From Cyclospora cayetanensis (taxonomy: Eukaryota; Apicomplexa; Conoidasida; Eucoccidiorida; Eimeriidae), in assembly GCF_002999335.1 (NCBI RefSeq), contig NW_020312635.1, forward strand, positions 1 to 64,000: a DNA stretch of 64,000 nucleotides, written 5' to 3'. Shown in pieces: positions 50,169 through 60,721 of the stretch. The position numbers and the translations under genes were made by a program. Below the pieces are notes generated by a model. The model had not been told where the DNA came from and did no database searches. It worked only from the letters and a program-made list of their open reading frames with translations. Every line of letters starts with the position of its first letter. The stretch's first letter is position 1.

Positions 50169-50354
50169 GCATACAGATGGACTACAACAAGTCTCTGCCT
50201 AGGGCATTGCAAGAAAGGCAGGATGTCAGAAGGCGCTCAGCCTCCTGGATAAGACGCCTCCTGCTGCTCCTGCTGCTCCCGCTGCAGTTGCAGCAGAATT
50301 CCTCCATCAGGCAGCGCAACGCAGACAGCTCAACGGCCTTCCCGGCAGAAGCGG

Positions 50355-51120
50355 ATGGCAACTCGCTGCTATGCCTTGCATGCGAACGCTAAACCCGCGG
50401 TGTCTGAACGCCTGGGAGTACGCAGCACGAAGTTTTCGCTAGAGCAGCTGTTGCGCCTGCAGCAAATGGATCCGCTTCGCTCCCTTCCCACCGCACAGCC
50501 CCGTTCAGGAAGCCTGACGGCGGCTACAGGATTGCGGTATGTTGCATGTTTGCCATGTTCCCCTGAGTCTTCCGCCCTTATTTTTTAATTCTGCAGGATG
50601 TAAAAAACAAATTGCCTCAAAAAAAACGCTGCTTACGCCTTCGCATGCCTCGGATATCAGGTGTCTGTCGACCGTGCCCCCATCGAGAACCTGGCGAGTA
50701 GGGGGGCAAAGGGGCACTCAAAGAGATTCGTTGCCTTCTGCGCAGCCTTCTGTCCGTACAAAAGTCTAACTAAAGGCACACAGCAGGGAGTAGAAGTTTT
50801 GACGGTTTTTGTTGTCGCAGCCTGTTCCTCCTACCACGCCCACCCCCCCTCTTCCCCCCACCGCACCCCCCTCTCCGTAGATCCCCCCCGCCCCGCTAGA
50901 CCGCGAACTTTCGTGTCCGTCTGCACGTCAAAAACCTGAACTACCCCGTGCGCTTCTTGAGACGCTTCTAGAGCGTAATCTTAGAATGCAGCTGCCTGTA
51001 CACCCGAGTGAAGGCTCTCTCTGCAGGCTTGCGGAGAAGGCACGTCACAGCTGCCGTCCGAAGGACAGGCGAGTGGAGACACGTCTCGCGCCGCAAAAAG
51101 CCCCTCTCTAAGCCTCTGCT
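50355..51120 (+). CDS. Possible small multi-exon gene, weak model
   Basis: Low-confidence candidate. An ATG at 50355 opens a 60-codon exon ending ATTGCG|GTATGT. Further non-repetitive open stretches follow on the same strand: about 50661-50765 (APIENLASRGAKGHSKRFVAF) and about 50898-51110 (PRALLETLLERNLRM, ending APQKAPL and a stop). A perfect phase path through all three was not found, and no family is recognised. The absence of CAG repeats and the protein-like composition of the last stretch are the only support. The minus strand shows nothing better. Confidence 0.2.
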
Positions 51121-51135
51121 GCTGCTGCTTAAAAG

Positions 51136-53644
51136 CTACCGATCTAGCAGTTTCTTGAGGCGCTCCGACTGGAGGGATACGAGGGGAGAAGGGGGGCCCG
51201 GAATGGCTATCACGGCTTCCCTTGCACTGCAGAGGGGCAGACGTGCGTAGAGATGCTTGGCTACTGCAGCCCCGTCAGCAGCCGTGACTGCCGCAGCCGC
51301 TGCACCAGCATCTGCTGCGGCTGCGGCAGCAGCTGAGCAGAGATCGGCTGCAGAGAGGTAAAAGGGGAAGCCGAGTCTGCTTCTATCATTTCTTATGTGC
51401 AACGACACTCGACTATTGCTGCTACCCAGGAAGACATCTGCAACAGCCGCTGCTGACCACTCCGCGAGGGCAGCAGCTCCAGGGTGTCCTCTCAAAAGCC
51501 CCAGCAACCTGCTCCCCAGCACGCGAAGCAGCACCTTCTCCGTGTCGTGGAGCGGCTGCTCCTGCTCCTGACGCTGCTGCTCACGCGCACGCGCAAACGC
51601 ATGCAGAGCTGCGTTCATGTCGAAAAAGTACAGCCTCGGACGCACCGGCGGCGATCCTGCTGCTTCTAGGCTTTCAGTCTCTGCCTCTGCAGCGGCAAAG
51701 CGCGTCGAGAGAGCCGCGCGTTCCTCTTCCGTCGCATCCGTACACACGAGGACCTGCATGCAGCGACGCATGCGTCCGCGAAAGAAGTCCATTTCAGGGA
51801 GCTGGGGCTGCAGCTAAGAGCAATTCGGGGATAGCAGCTGCGTGTCTTGCTTACTGCATGCGACTGGATCCGCCTGGCAATCTGGAGCAGCACTTCCGCT
51901 GCGGCGGGCAAATCCGCAGCCAAACCCAGACGAATAAAATCAGAACGCCGCAAGTGCGCAGATACGAAGGGAAACAATGCTGTTGCTGGTGCTCGATGCT
52001 GCCTAGCAGGAGGACGCGATGTTACTAGGGTGCTAGTGCTGCTGTCACGGGGGGTGCTGTTACTTCTAGCGCTGCTGTCAAGCATGTACTGCACGAAGGC
52101 TTCGCCGACTTGCTGGATTTTCGGATGTACATAAATGCCGTAATTAAGACCCCACAACTCTGCCTGATCTGGAAAAGGAGGAAGCAGGGCATCTGCATGC
52201 TGCAAAGACAAAAATACAAGTCGCCATCCAAGCAAATCGAGATCTCTGCGCCTCCCCATCTCTCGTAGACGCCGTGCAAAGCGCCTTCCTACAGCTGCTG
52301 CTCGCGGCTCAAAGCCCAAACTCGCCTTAAAAAACACGATTTGCGCGTCTCCTGCAGCGGCGGGAAGGCAGCGCGCGAACGTCGAAGACGTGGGAAGCTG
52401 CGTCTCAACACACACCTGCAGACACGCGGCACAAGCAAAAAACACTTCACTGCAAGGCCTATTTCCACACCGCACAAACAGCCCGCTAACCCCCTTTATC
52501 GATGCTCCATGATGAGAACCTGCGCGCACCTACTTGTTTCCTTGCGATCACGGGGTTGCAATAACCTCCAAGCCAAAAGAATGCAGCCTCATCATCTGCT
52601 GTCTGGTGCTGGGGAGGCCGCTGCTGGACGTACACTTCACGCGCCAGGGTTTGCTGCTTACTGACAGACCCCCAGGACGAACACTGCACAGCAGCCAAGG
52701 GGGTGCATGCCGCATGGCTTTGAGCTCCCTTCGTGGCAGTTTTGTACTGCAAGATCACGACGCTGTCAACCTGCAGCAGCATCCGCACCAGCACCAACAC
52801 CTACCTACCTACCTGCCCGCAGAAGCGGCTGCATGCACAGTCAAGGGGTAGCTGCAAGGCAGAGCCTTTCATCGCGCATGAAGATCTTTTGTACTCGTGC
52901 CTCACGCGCACATGACGCATGCACAGATCGCAGCCGCAATTGCCAAACTCGCCTCATGCCTTCGGTGCGCATGCAGAGCCTCGTAGTCATCGTATTCAAT
53001 GGTCGGCACGAGCTGCTGCAGCTGTTGCAGATGCAGCAGCTCCCCCCAACGAACCCGCGAGATGTCCTGGAGCCGCCAATGCTGCAACCGGCACCAAGGG
53101 GGCAGTACTAACACGTACACCTTTTGCTGATGGACGGGGTGGGGTTGTTGTTGCTCGTTCGCCTTGCGCCCCTGTTGCTTCGCGTCGAGATTCAGTTGCT
53201 GCACCGCCAGTGCAACGCGGACGGCCACTTCCTTCTGCAACTGCATCACCCGCATCCGAACAGAAAAAGAAAGGGGCGCTGACTGTCTGCTTAGTTCAGG
53301 AGGGGAGCCGATTTGAACTGCAAGAACGCTGACATTCAGGAGATCTGGCGTACGTTGAAGCCCTCGCCATTGCGAACATCGTAGAGCAAAAAAACAAATT
53401 GCGTGTCGCTGCAGAATCGGCTTCTGCTCTTTGCGGAAGATCTGCAACAGGTTTTGCCGCTGCTGGCCAGCGAGGCAAGGCGCACAGAGAGGCTGCCAAA
53501 CGCTGCACAACTTGCATCGAAGGCGGCTTGTTGGGTGGCTGGTGCCTCCCACGCCGCCGCAGATGCGATGCACATAAAAGTCAGCAGCAGCCCCCAATGC
53601 AGCTGCTGTTGACAGCGTAGTCGCCTGCATTCGCCGCTGCTCAT
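51136..53644 (-). CDS. POFUT2: GDP-fucose protein O-fucosyltransferase 2 (POFUT2)
   Basis: ER enzyme that O-fucosylates folded thrombospondin type 1 repeats; in apicomplexans the substrates include TSR adhesins. Exons: 53644-53354, 53240 to about 52920 (3' end uncertain), 52770-52534, 52415-51855 and 51753-51136, the last three junctions in phase. The N-terminus is a signal peptide (LHWGLLLTFMCIASAAA). Family motifs follow in order: FLLYDVRNGEGFN, then LVLPPWCRLQHW, VPTIEYDDYEA, FFWLG, RFARRLREMGR, the GDP-fucose-binding VSAHLRRSDFIRLG, LVCTDATEEER, and near the C-terminus VFLGSSNSRVSLHIRNDRSRLGF. The Arg of HLRRSDF is retained. Ala/Gln runs interrupt the C-terminal half. A second ATG ten codons upstream (53674) is also in frame. 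Confidence 0.92.
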
Positions 53645-55995
53645 GCTGCTGCTTTTGCAGCTGCCGGAACTCATGTAGGATACAGTGTGTCTTGGTGTTG
53701 CCGCTGCTTCTCCCTGTGATCATGCAGGAGGCCAGAAGGAAGGAGACAAAGAGAGAGACGGAGAACAAGAAGCGAGAATACCAATGAATCTGGCGGAACG
53801 TGGGAAACACGCTGAAACCCTCAGTGTCTCGATGCCTATCATGTTGCGGTCATCAGTACTCGAGCATCCTGCCCCTCCAACAGCCTCCTTCGACGCCCTA
53901 AATCTCGAGCGTTCAAATCTCCGCGCTCTAAAATATCAGCTATGATAGCGCAAATAGGGAGAATTTTTCTCAAGATACCCAGAGAAAGGGGTTTTCTTCA
54001 TGCGTCAAGTCCGTGCATGCACGCACTGTAGGGAGCATGTGCAGCGGACGACTCTCGATGGTCCATCTCGTGTGCAGCGATGTCGAGGGCAGCTGATGCT
54101 CTTCACAAGCGTAATAAAAGGCATTCAGTGTCTGATAAACCTTTTGGAGAGCCTCCTGGAGTCGGCCGAAAGCCAGAAAATCGCAAGCGCCTGGTGCTTG
54201 TGCTCTGCCTCCGGCAGCTAACCAGAGGAACACACGGCGGTCGCCCTGGAAAGCACTGATCCGGGTGCTCCCCTGCCAATTGGCGCCGTTCTGGTAGAAG
54301 ATAAATTGCCTCGCCCTTCGATCGGGGGGGCAGACTCGCCGTTCTTGCAAGTAGCTCAGGTACACTCTTCCGCCGCCCTGCGTTCACGAGTAGCTCTCGA
54401 GCAGTGAGCCGTGCGGACGAAAGACGCTGCAGAGCACGGCCTCCTTCGCCACAGAGGAGCAGCAGTGCGGCACACTTGCGCTCACGGAACAGCTTGCTAG
54501 TAGGTGTAGGGGAAAAGGGGTAGGCGACACGGGGATTTGGGGGGTAGGGCAAGGGCCAGGATTGCGCCTCTTTCCCTTGTTAACCCCTAAAAGCCCACAG
54601 AGGTGAGGCTCGTAGAATAGCGGAATGAGAGGGATGACTGTGGCGGCGAGCGCGGTCGACGAGCGTAACTCTCTGCTGTAGCATCATCACAGTGCGCGAG
54701 TTGCACGGACAGATAGCCCCAGGCAAGAGTAACTGTGAAGTCTCCTCCTGAGAATTCGTGCACATCGCCAAGCCAAGTGCAAGAAGCGCCGCCCCTTTTT
54801 GTGCTTTTTCTGCAGCCCTTTGGTCTCCAGGGAACCTTTAAATGGTTTGTCGAACCAGCGCAAAGCACCCTATACAACCTGCCAAACAGCTAGGTGTTAC
54901 GGCAGTGCGCTGCATCACAGCAGGCAAATAGGCAGCACCTGCCTGCAGCTAAGTACATGTACATCTATATATATATAGGCCTACGTGCTGGAATGCGAGC
55001 GTGATGCACGGCCTTCTCTGGGGGCTGCTAATGTCACGTCTGCGCTGGTATCTTAGGAAGCACCGAGGGCATAGTAGTAGCCTGTGGATGCGCACAGCCT
55101 TCGCTGGAGCACCTCATTCGCAACAGCGTGCAAAGCGGATAGGGAGGAGCTGCCCTCCTGCGTATCGAGAAAGCTCGACCGCCCTTACAGGCGCGCCGCT
55201 GTTGCTACCCCAACGGGCTGGTCGGCTTCTGTTGTGCAAGCGTTCCGCTGAAATTCGTGCGTGTCCGAGCAGCTGTCGTTCTGCTCTGGGAGAGCGACAC
55301 AAAAAGCGTGATTCGCGTTTCTAGGCATCTAGCCAGGCAGTGCTTCAGGGTGCCTGTGGCGCCGAACAAATATGAGAAAAGGCGCACAACAAACCCCCAA
55401 ACGCTCTCCCCGTACTATGATGCGACCTGTAACCACCTGCGTTCAAAAGCAGCAACGCGTGGCACCCAAGCGCCATGCGTGCCGCATGCACATGAGCAGT
55501 TGCAGCAGTCGGAAGATGTGGCATTCTTCGTGCACAGCGTGAAAATCCTTTTGCAACACACACCGAGTGTGCTCTGTCTTCTGCCTGCAGCCCCATTTGG
55601 GGGCCCCTTATTATAAAACGACGCGCGTATCCCTCAAACGCCCAATGAGAGCTTTTTGCGGCGTAGGCAGCTGCATTTTACCGGTCCTAGAAAAGCGGCA
55701 GTAGCCCTTTCCCATCCGCCCGGTGTCTCTCCCTCCCCTTCCGGCTCACAGAAACTCCACAACAGAGTATATAAATGATCAAAAACGCTCGGAAGTGGAT
55801 TGAAAGGGTCCGCCTCGCGGCGGGTGTACGTGTGCAGGTCGAGAGAGGTTCCCTGTTGTGGCGGGTGTACGTGTGCAGGTCGAGAGAGGTTTCCTGTCGT
55901 GGTGAGTGTATGTACAGGTCGAGAGAGGTTTCCTGTCGTGGAGGGTGTATGTGTGCAGGTCCAGAGAGGTTCCGTGTTTGTTAAGTTCAGAGAGC
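53645..55995. other. Intergenic, no firm gene; unassigned minus-strand ORFs
   Basis: Lies between the POFUT2 start and the PEBP stop, both minus strand. Minus ORFs at about 53970-54365 (CPPDRRARQFIFYQNGANWQ) and 54103-54552 have repeat-free, protein-like composition and could be exons of an unrecognised gene, but I found no consistent splice path or motif. A short AT run is at about 54966-54980 and a tandem array at about 55805-55980. Confidence 0.35.
55805..55980. repeat. ~42-base tandem array (GTGTGCAGGTCGAGAGAGGTT)
   Basis: Four to five imperfect copies of a unit containing GTGTGCAGGTCGAGAGAGG then TTCCTGTYGTGG. It ends a few bases before the PEBP stop codon, so it sits in the 3' UTR or terminator region of that gene. 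The unit length is close to a multiple of 3 and every frame is open across several copies, giving misleading ORFs on both strands. Confidence 0.9.
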
Positions 55996-57672
55996 TCAGT
56001 ACTGTGATGTAAACCACTGAACCGCAGCGAGTTGCAAGTCATTCGCTGCCGCAAAGTCAAGGGCGCGAACGAGTCCTCCCCAACGAGCTCTGCTACTGCT
56101 GCTTGGCACATGTTGCAGCCGCAACTGCGGCTCTTCCTGGAGTGCCTTCTCGTGCGGCTGCATGCGTTGCTGGTCGTCAAGTGATCCCACAAACAAAAGC
56201 AACACGTAGCGATGGAGGCCTGTGTCTTTCGGGGGAGTAGGACCTCTGTAGGATACTGAGAAGGAAAAACACCAGAGAAAAGCCCCATACCCGAGGTTTG
56301 CATGCAAGATGCCGGTTACCATCCCGCAATGGCTGCACTCTGTTTTAGAGAAATCAAGCGTTCCCCCTCCTTCCTCCGTCGCTGAGCCTTCCGCTTTCTT
56401 CGCGCGGCTTCCACTGAGCTGCCCGACACGACGACGCTCACGAGGGCTTGTCGAATTCTCATCAAAAGTGTCAGTTTCGCTAATCGCCACCCAATGAGAC
56501 CACTCTCTGTAAATGGGCTCTTCTCTGAGACGCATGTACAGCCAAGTACACACTCCGCTAAAAGCCCCATTCTCTGCGGCAGCGTGTGGGCAATAGACAC
56601 GCGCCTTGACCAAACAACGTTGATTCTACTCGAAAAAACACGCTTCTTTCCCCAACCCTTCCTCCCATACTCCCATACTAACACGCAGCAAGCGTGCAAT
56701 CGGTGCTTGCTGCGTTTTGATATCTTGTCAAACATTCAAAAGAATAAACGACTACTGCCACGCTCGAACTCGCAACCTTGCACTGATGAAACCCACGCGT
56801 CACCAACCAACTGTGCTAAGACGCCCTTCTATAAGGCTCACAACCGACCTGCTAGGAGCATCTGGATCTGTCATCAAGAGAACAAAGCGCGTGTTTCGCG
56901 ACGGCTTGGCTGACACCAAGACCTTAGGGGCCTTTTGCGCTACATCCTTGGGAACCTCGGCTCCCCACTGCGCCAGGTGCCCCTCAAACGAAACTTGTAA
57001 CTGCAAGCCGCACAAGTCGCTAGACACTAGTCAAAAGCTCTCTGGGTAAATGGGCAGAAACAATTCCGAAAGCGGCGCATACTCAGACAGATTCGACAGA
57101 TACAGATATTAATGTAGAAACACAGAGACAGGCCAACACGTACAGAGAGAGAGTGAGAGAGGCAAAAGAGAGAGATGAATACACACACAGAGAGAGAGAG
57201 AGAGAGAATAACACACACGCACATACACATACACATACAGAGATACCGGCATACAGCCCGATGTACACACACAAACATATGTGTAGACAGAAACAGAGAG
57301 CCAGCAATGCAGATTGAACGACACACACACTCACAGTTGCAAAGGGTCAGAATGAGCATCCGCATCAGGCGGCGCGCTCATGAAGTGTAACTTGTGGTGT
57401 ACATGTAGCACGAGGGGCAAGCACACCTGTAGATGCAAGGATTTGCATTCTGCCAGTTTGATGACATCCGGGATGATTCTGCTTTTCTCAAGGACCGCGC
57501 AGTCCACCTTATCCGTGCCTGACTGGGAATCTTGTTTGGGGAAGGCCTGCTGCTGGAGTTGCTGCGACTCATTGTCGCTGTCGGTGTTTGACGCCGCATG
57601 AGCGGAGGGTGTCGTTGCTGCTGCAGCTACTGCTGCTGCCAGCAACAAAGCCGACTGCCACAAGAAACGCAT
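55996..57672 (-). CDS. Secreted PEBP-family (RKIP-like) protein, four exons
   Basis: Phosphatidylethanolamine-binding protein of about 246 residues. Exons 57672-57427, 57000-56849, 56524-56442 and 56255-55996, all phase-consistent. The N-terminus is a clear signal peptide (MRFLWQSALLLAAAVAAAA), unusual for PEBPs, which are mostly cytosolic; export to the secretory system is inferred. Family motifs: IIPDVIKLAEC near residue 60, QVSFEGH, first signature LLMTDPDAPSR (about 123-133), REWSHWVAIS, and second signature GPTPPKDTGLHRYVLLLF. A Ser replaces the first His of the usual EWHHW; the second His is kept. Intron 1 holds GAGAGA/ACACAC repeats and intron 2 a tRNA-Met-like relic. The function in signalling or lipid binding cannot be decided. 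Confidence 0.9.
56757..56832 (-). pseudogene. tRNA-Met(CAT)-like relic inside PEBP intron 2
   Basis: Read on the minus strand, the segment starts GGGCGTCTTAGC, continues with a D-loop block CACAGTTGGTTGG, has TTCATCA where the anticodon loop should be (CAT centred), and a T-loop block GCGAGTTCGAGC. The order and spacing match an elongator tRNA-Met. The acceptor and T stems no longer pair and the anticodon stem is weak, so it should not be functional. It could be a dead tRNA or part of a tRNA-derived SINE. Confidence 0.4.
57090..57300. repeat. GAGAGA and ACACAC microsatellites in PEBP intron 1
   Basis: (GA)n at about 57187-57210 flanked by ACACACACGCACATACAC and CAGAGACAGGCC-like repeats, inside the intron 57426-57001. 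Confidence 0.8.
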
Positions 57673-58382
57673 GGTTATTGCCTCTTCAGAGGGCTCTCAG
57701 TGTCTTGACGGTTCAGAATCTGGACTGTGCATACACCTGGTCCTAAAGAGAGGCGCATGACACCCACACCACCCGCCCACAGCGCACCCTCCGTTGACTT
57801 GTTGAAACGTTTAATTCTAAATGCCTAATCTCACAGGGACGCGGACGCTGCATTCAGGGTAGAAGACGCTGAGCGCGAAGGTAGCGAAGGGCGATGGTGC
57901 CCTGGGAAGGCGGCATGGGAGGCGTATCCTCTGGTGATTTATTCATACCGTTTCGCATAAGCATAACTTGAAAATAGCGAGGAACCTGTTAGAGCGCGGA
58001 AATTAAAGGATGCAGACGTTTTGATGAGCGTCTGTAGCGACACCGCAGCAGCCCTGTTTCGACGACCACTGCAGCATGAGCAGCCGAGAGAGCGGCTATC
58101 GCCCTTCTATCCGAATTGCAGGAAAGCGCATCCGCAGTCCTAATTTCTGGCCTGCCGAGCTGTCCATACAAACTGTATAGTCCTTAGCAGGCGTCATTCG
58201 CGCAATCTTGAGCCTCATTGTCTCGCCAGATCCGTATGCCACCTGCCACCTCTGGCACGCCCGAAGGAGCGACTCCCTCGAAAGGCCGATTTGGCGACTT
58301 TGACACGAAATCGTAGAGGCCACAGGAAAAGGCATTGAGCAGATAGCAGGATAGCTTCTTCGCGCCCAGCTGTCTTCAATGT
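57673..58382. other. Divergent promoter region between PEBP and NTH1
   Basis: The PEBP gene starts leftwards at 57672 and the NTH1 gene rightwards at 58383, so both promoters must lie here. A minus-strand ORF of about 110 codons (58434-58096) has ordinary composition but overlaps the NTH1 start antisense and shows no motif; I do not call it. Confidence 0.45.
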
Positions 58383-58881
58383 ATGCCGCAAGACTTGTAC
58401 GGAGTCCACCCCCAGCAGCAACTACAACCCACACCAGGGGGCGTCAAACCGCCCCGCTGCAATCGAGCAACCCCACCGGTGCCACGTGCAAAAGCCGCTG
58501 CAAGGCCTGCAGAGCGTGCAGGAGTTTCCGCGAACATCACCTTCGGGGGGGGGGCGGCAGCGTGCAAGTGCCACGCTTCGACGCCTCTCTTGCTCCTGCT
58601 GCTTTTTGCATCCTCCGCTGCTGCTGCGTGGCGAGTTGAAAGCCCTCTTGGCAGCATCCTCGCTGGTGGCTGCAGCAGCAGCAGCTGCTGCGGCAACCTC
58701 TTGCCCCTCTTTCCCGCTTTCGCTGCCTTAAGCCAGCCTCGCCCACAGCAGCATTTACGCAGTGTCGAAAGCGCACAAGCGGCCAGAAGGATGAACAACG
58801 CATTGAGCAGCTTCGACGCGTTTTGCTTCTCAGGCTCCTCAACAGGTGTGCCTCTAAGTGGCCGCAAGCGTTCAACGCCAT

Positions 58882-58914
<33 letters not shown>

Positions 58915-60688
58915 CGAACAAAGGCAGCAAAAGAGGGCTAGCTAGCGATGAGGCCCCCAGAAAAGCGGCTCCAAAGGGGGCTGTGAAGAACGAGCCAATC
59001 CAAGTCAAAGAGGAAGCTGTTGCTGAGGCGGAGAAGGAGGAGAAGCAACACCAACAAGAGCAGCAGCAGGAAGAAGAAGATGCACGGACTCTTAGAGCCA
59101 GGAGGCGCAGCAGCAGCGTTCACCAGCGTCTGAAGGAGCAGCAAAAGGCGACGCCAGCATCTGCCAAGGCTTGCAAGGCTGACGCTGAGGAAAAATCGCG
59201 TGAGACGGTGCAAACAAAGCAGCACTTGAAAGAAGAGCTATCCCACACACTATGCAAGACAGAGAACCAAGAGGCGGCAGCTGCAGAAGGCTGTACAGGA
59301 GTGGAAATTAACAGCTCCTGCTCCCCCCTCAAAGGCCGTGCTCGAACCCCCATCGGAAAGCCGAGGGGGCGTCACTATAGCAGCAGCAGCAGCAGCAGCA
59401 ACGCATGCAGCAGCAGCAGCAACGGGAACGGCGTATGGAGCAGCAGCAAGGGCCCCAAGAATCCACCTCCTCCGAACTTTGACGCCGTTTGGGAAGCAAT
59501 CTGCAAAATGCGAGAAAAGGCAAGACGAAGTCTGCATCCTTTTCTCAAAGCCTAAGCATGCGCAGCATGTGCCCTTCATGCTGCATAGGCCATGCATCGC
59601 TCCATCAATTCTGCGATTTTTGTTACAGCGAGATGCTCCTGTTGACTCTATGGGTGTGGAAGCACAGACGGGCAAAGACGAAAAGGAAAGGGTAAACAAA
59701 AATGCTGCTCTTCCCACACTCTAGAGCCGCTGTATCACTCTCTCTCTCTCTCTCGCTCGCCCTTCTTTCTTTGTTTCTTTCTTTCTCTCTCTCTCTCTTG
59801 CTTGCCTTTCTTTCTCTGTTTCCTCCTTTTCTTTCTTCGTTTCCTCCCTTTCTTTCTTTGTTTCCTCCCTTTCTTTCTCTGTTTCTTTGTTTCTTCCCTT
59901 TGTTTTTTCCCTTTCTTTCTTTCCTCTGGTCACTTCTAAAGGCTATTTGAATCACGCCTTGTTGGCGCTGGGAACGCCGAGGTTGGCACACAAGGACGTA
60001 AACGTTTTTAGCGAAGGGTGGGGAGGCAGAAAGGAGCTGTTTGGCTACTGCTTTTGGATTTTTTGCGAGCTGTTTGCCTCGCAGAGATTCGCTGTCCTTC
60101 TCGCCGTGATGCTTTCCAGCCAGACGAAGGATGAGCAAACCAACGCATGCATGCAGCGCCTGCGACAAGAAGATCTCCTAAGTCCACAAGCTATTGCAGA
60201 CTGCGACATCGGTGAGGAAGAAGGCGGCTTATTCGAAAGGATTTTTCGACGCCTATGATGCACTTGATTACCCCGTGCCTGCCCGCCACGCTGCATGCCG
60301 AGCATCGCTCGCGGCAAAAGGAACCTTTGGGGTGTATCTACGCTGCATGCAGAGCATCTTCGAAGCCTGCTGTACGGCGTGGGCTTCCACAACAACAAAA
60401 CCGTCTTCATCAAGGCTGCTGCAGAGACGCTGCTTAAAGAATACGAAGGAGAAGTTCCTCGAACACTCGAGGGGCTCATGCGGCTCAAAGGTGTGGGACG
60501 GAAGATGGCCAACATCGTCATGCACTGCGTAAGCCGCTTAAAAGCCATTAGAATTGAAGCAAAGAGAGAGAGAAAAAAAGATATATATAGAGAGAGAGAT
60601 ACAAATAGAGAAAGAGGGAAGAGAGATAGAAAGGTGGAGAGACAGATTGATAGAGAGAGAGAGAGAACGAGAGAGACAGAGAGAGAAC

Positions 60689-60721
<33 letters not shown>

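Noticed and set aside
58096..58434. 112-codon minus-strand ORF of ordinary composition
   Set aside because: Overlaps the NTH1 start antisense, has no ATG-supported upstream exon and no recognised motif; PEBP and NTH1 already account for both strands nearby.
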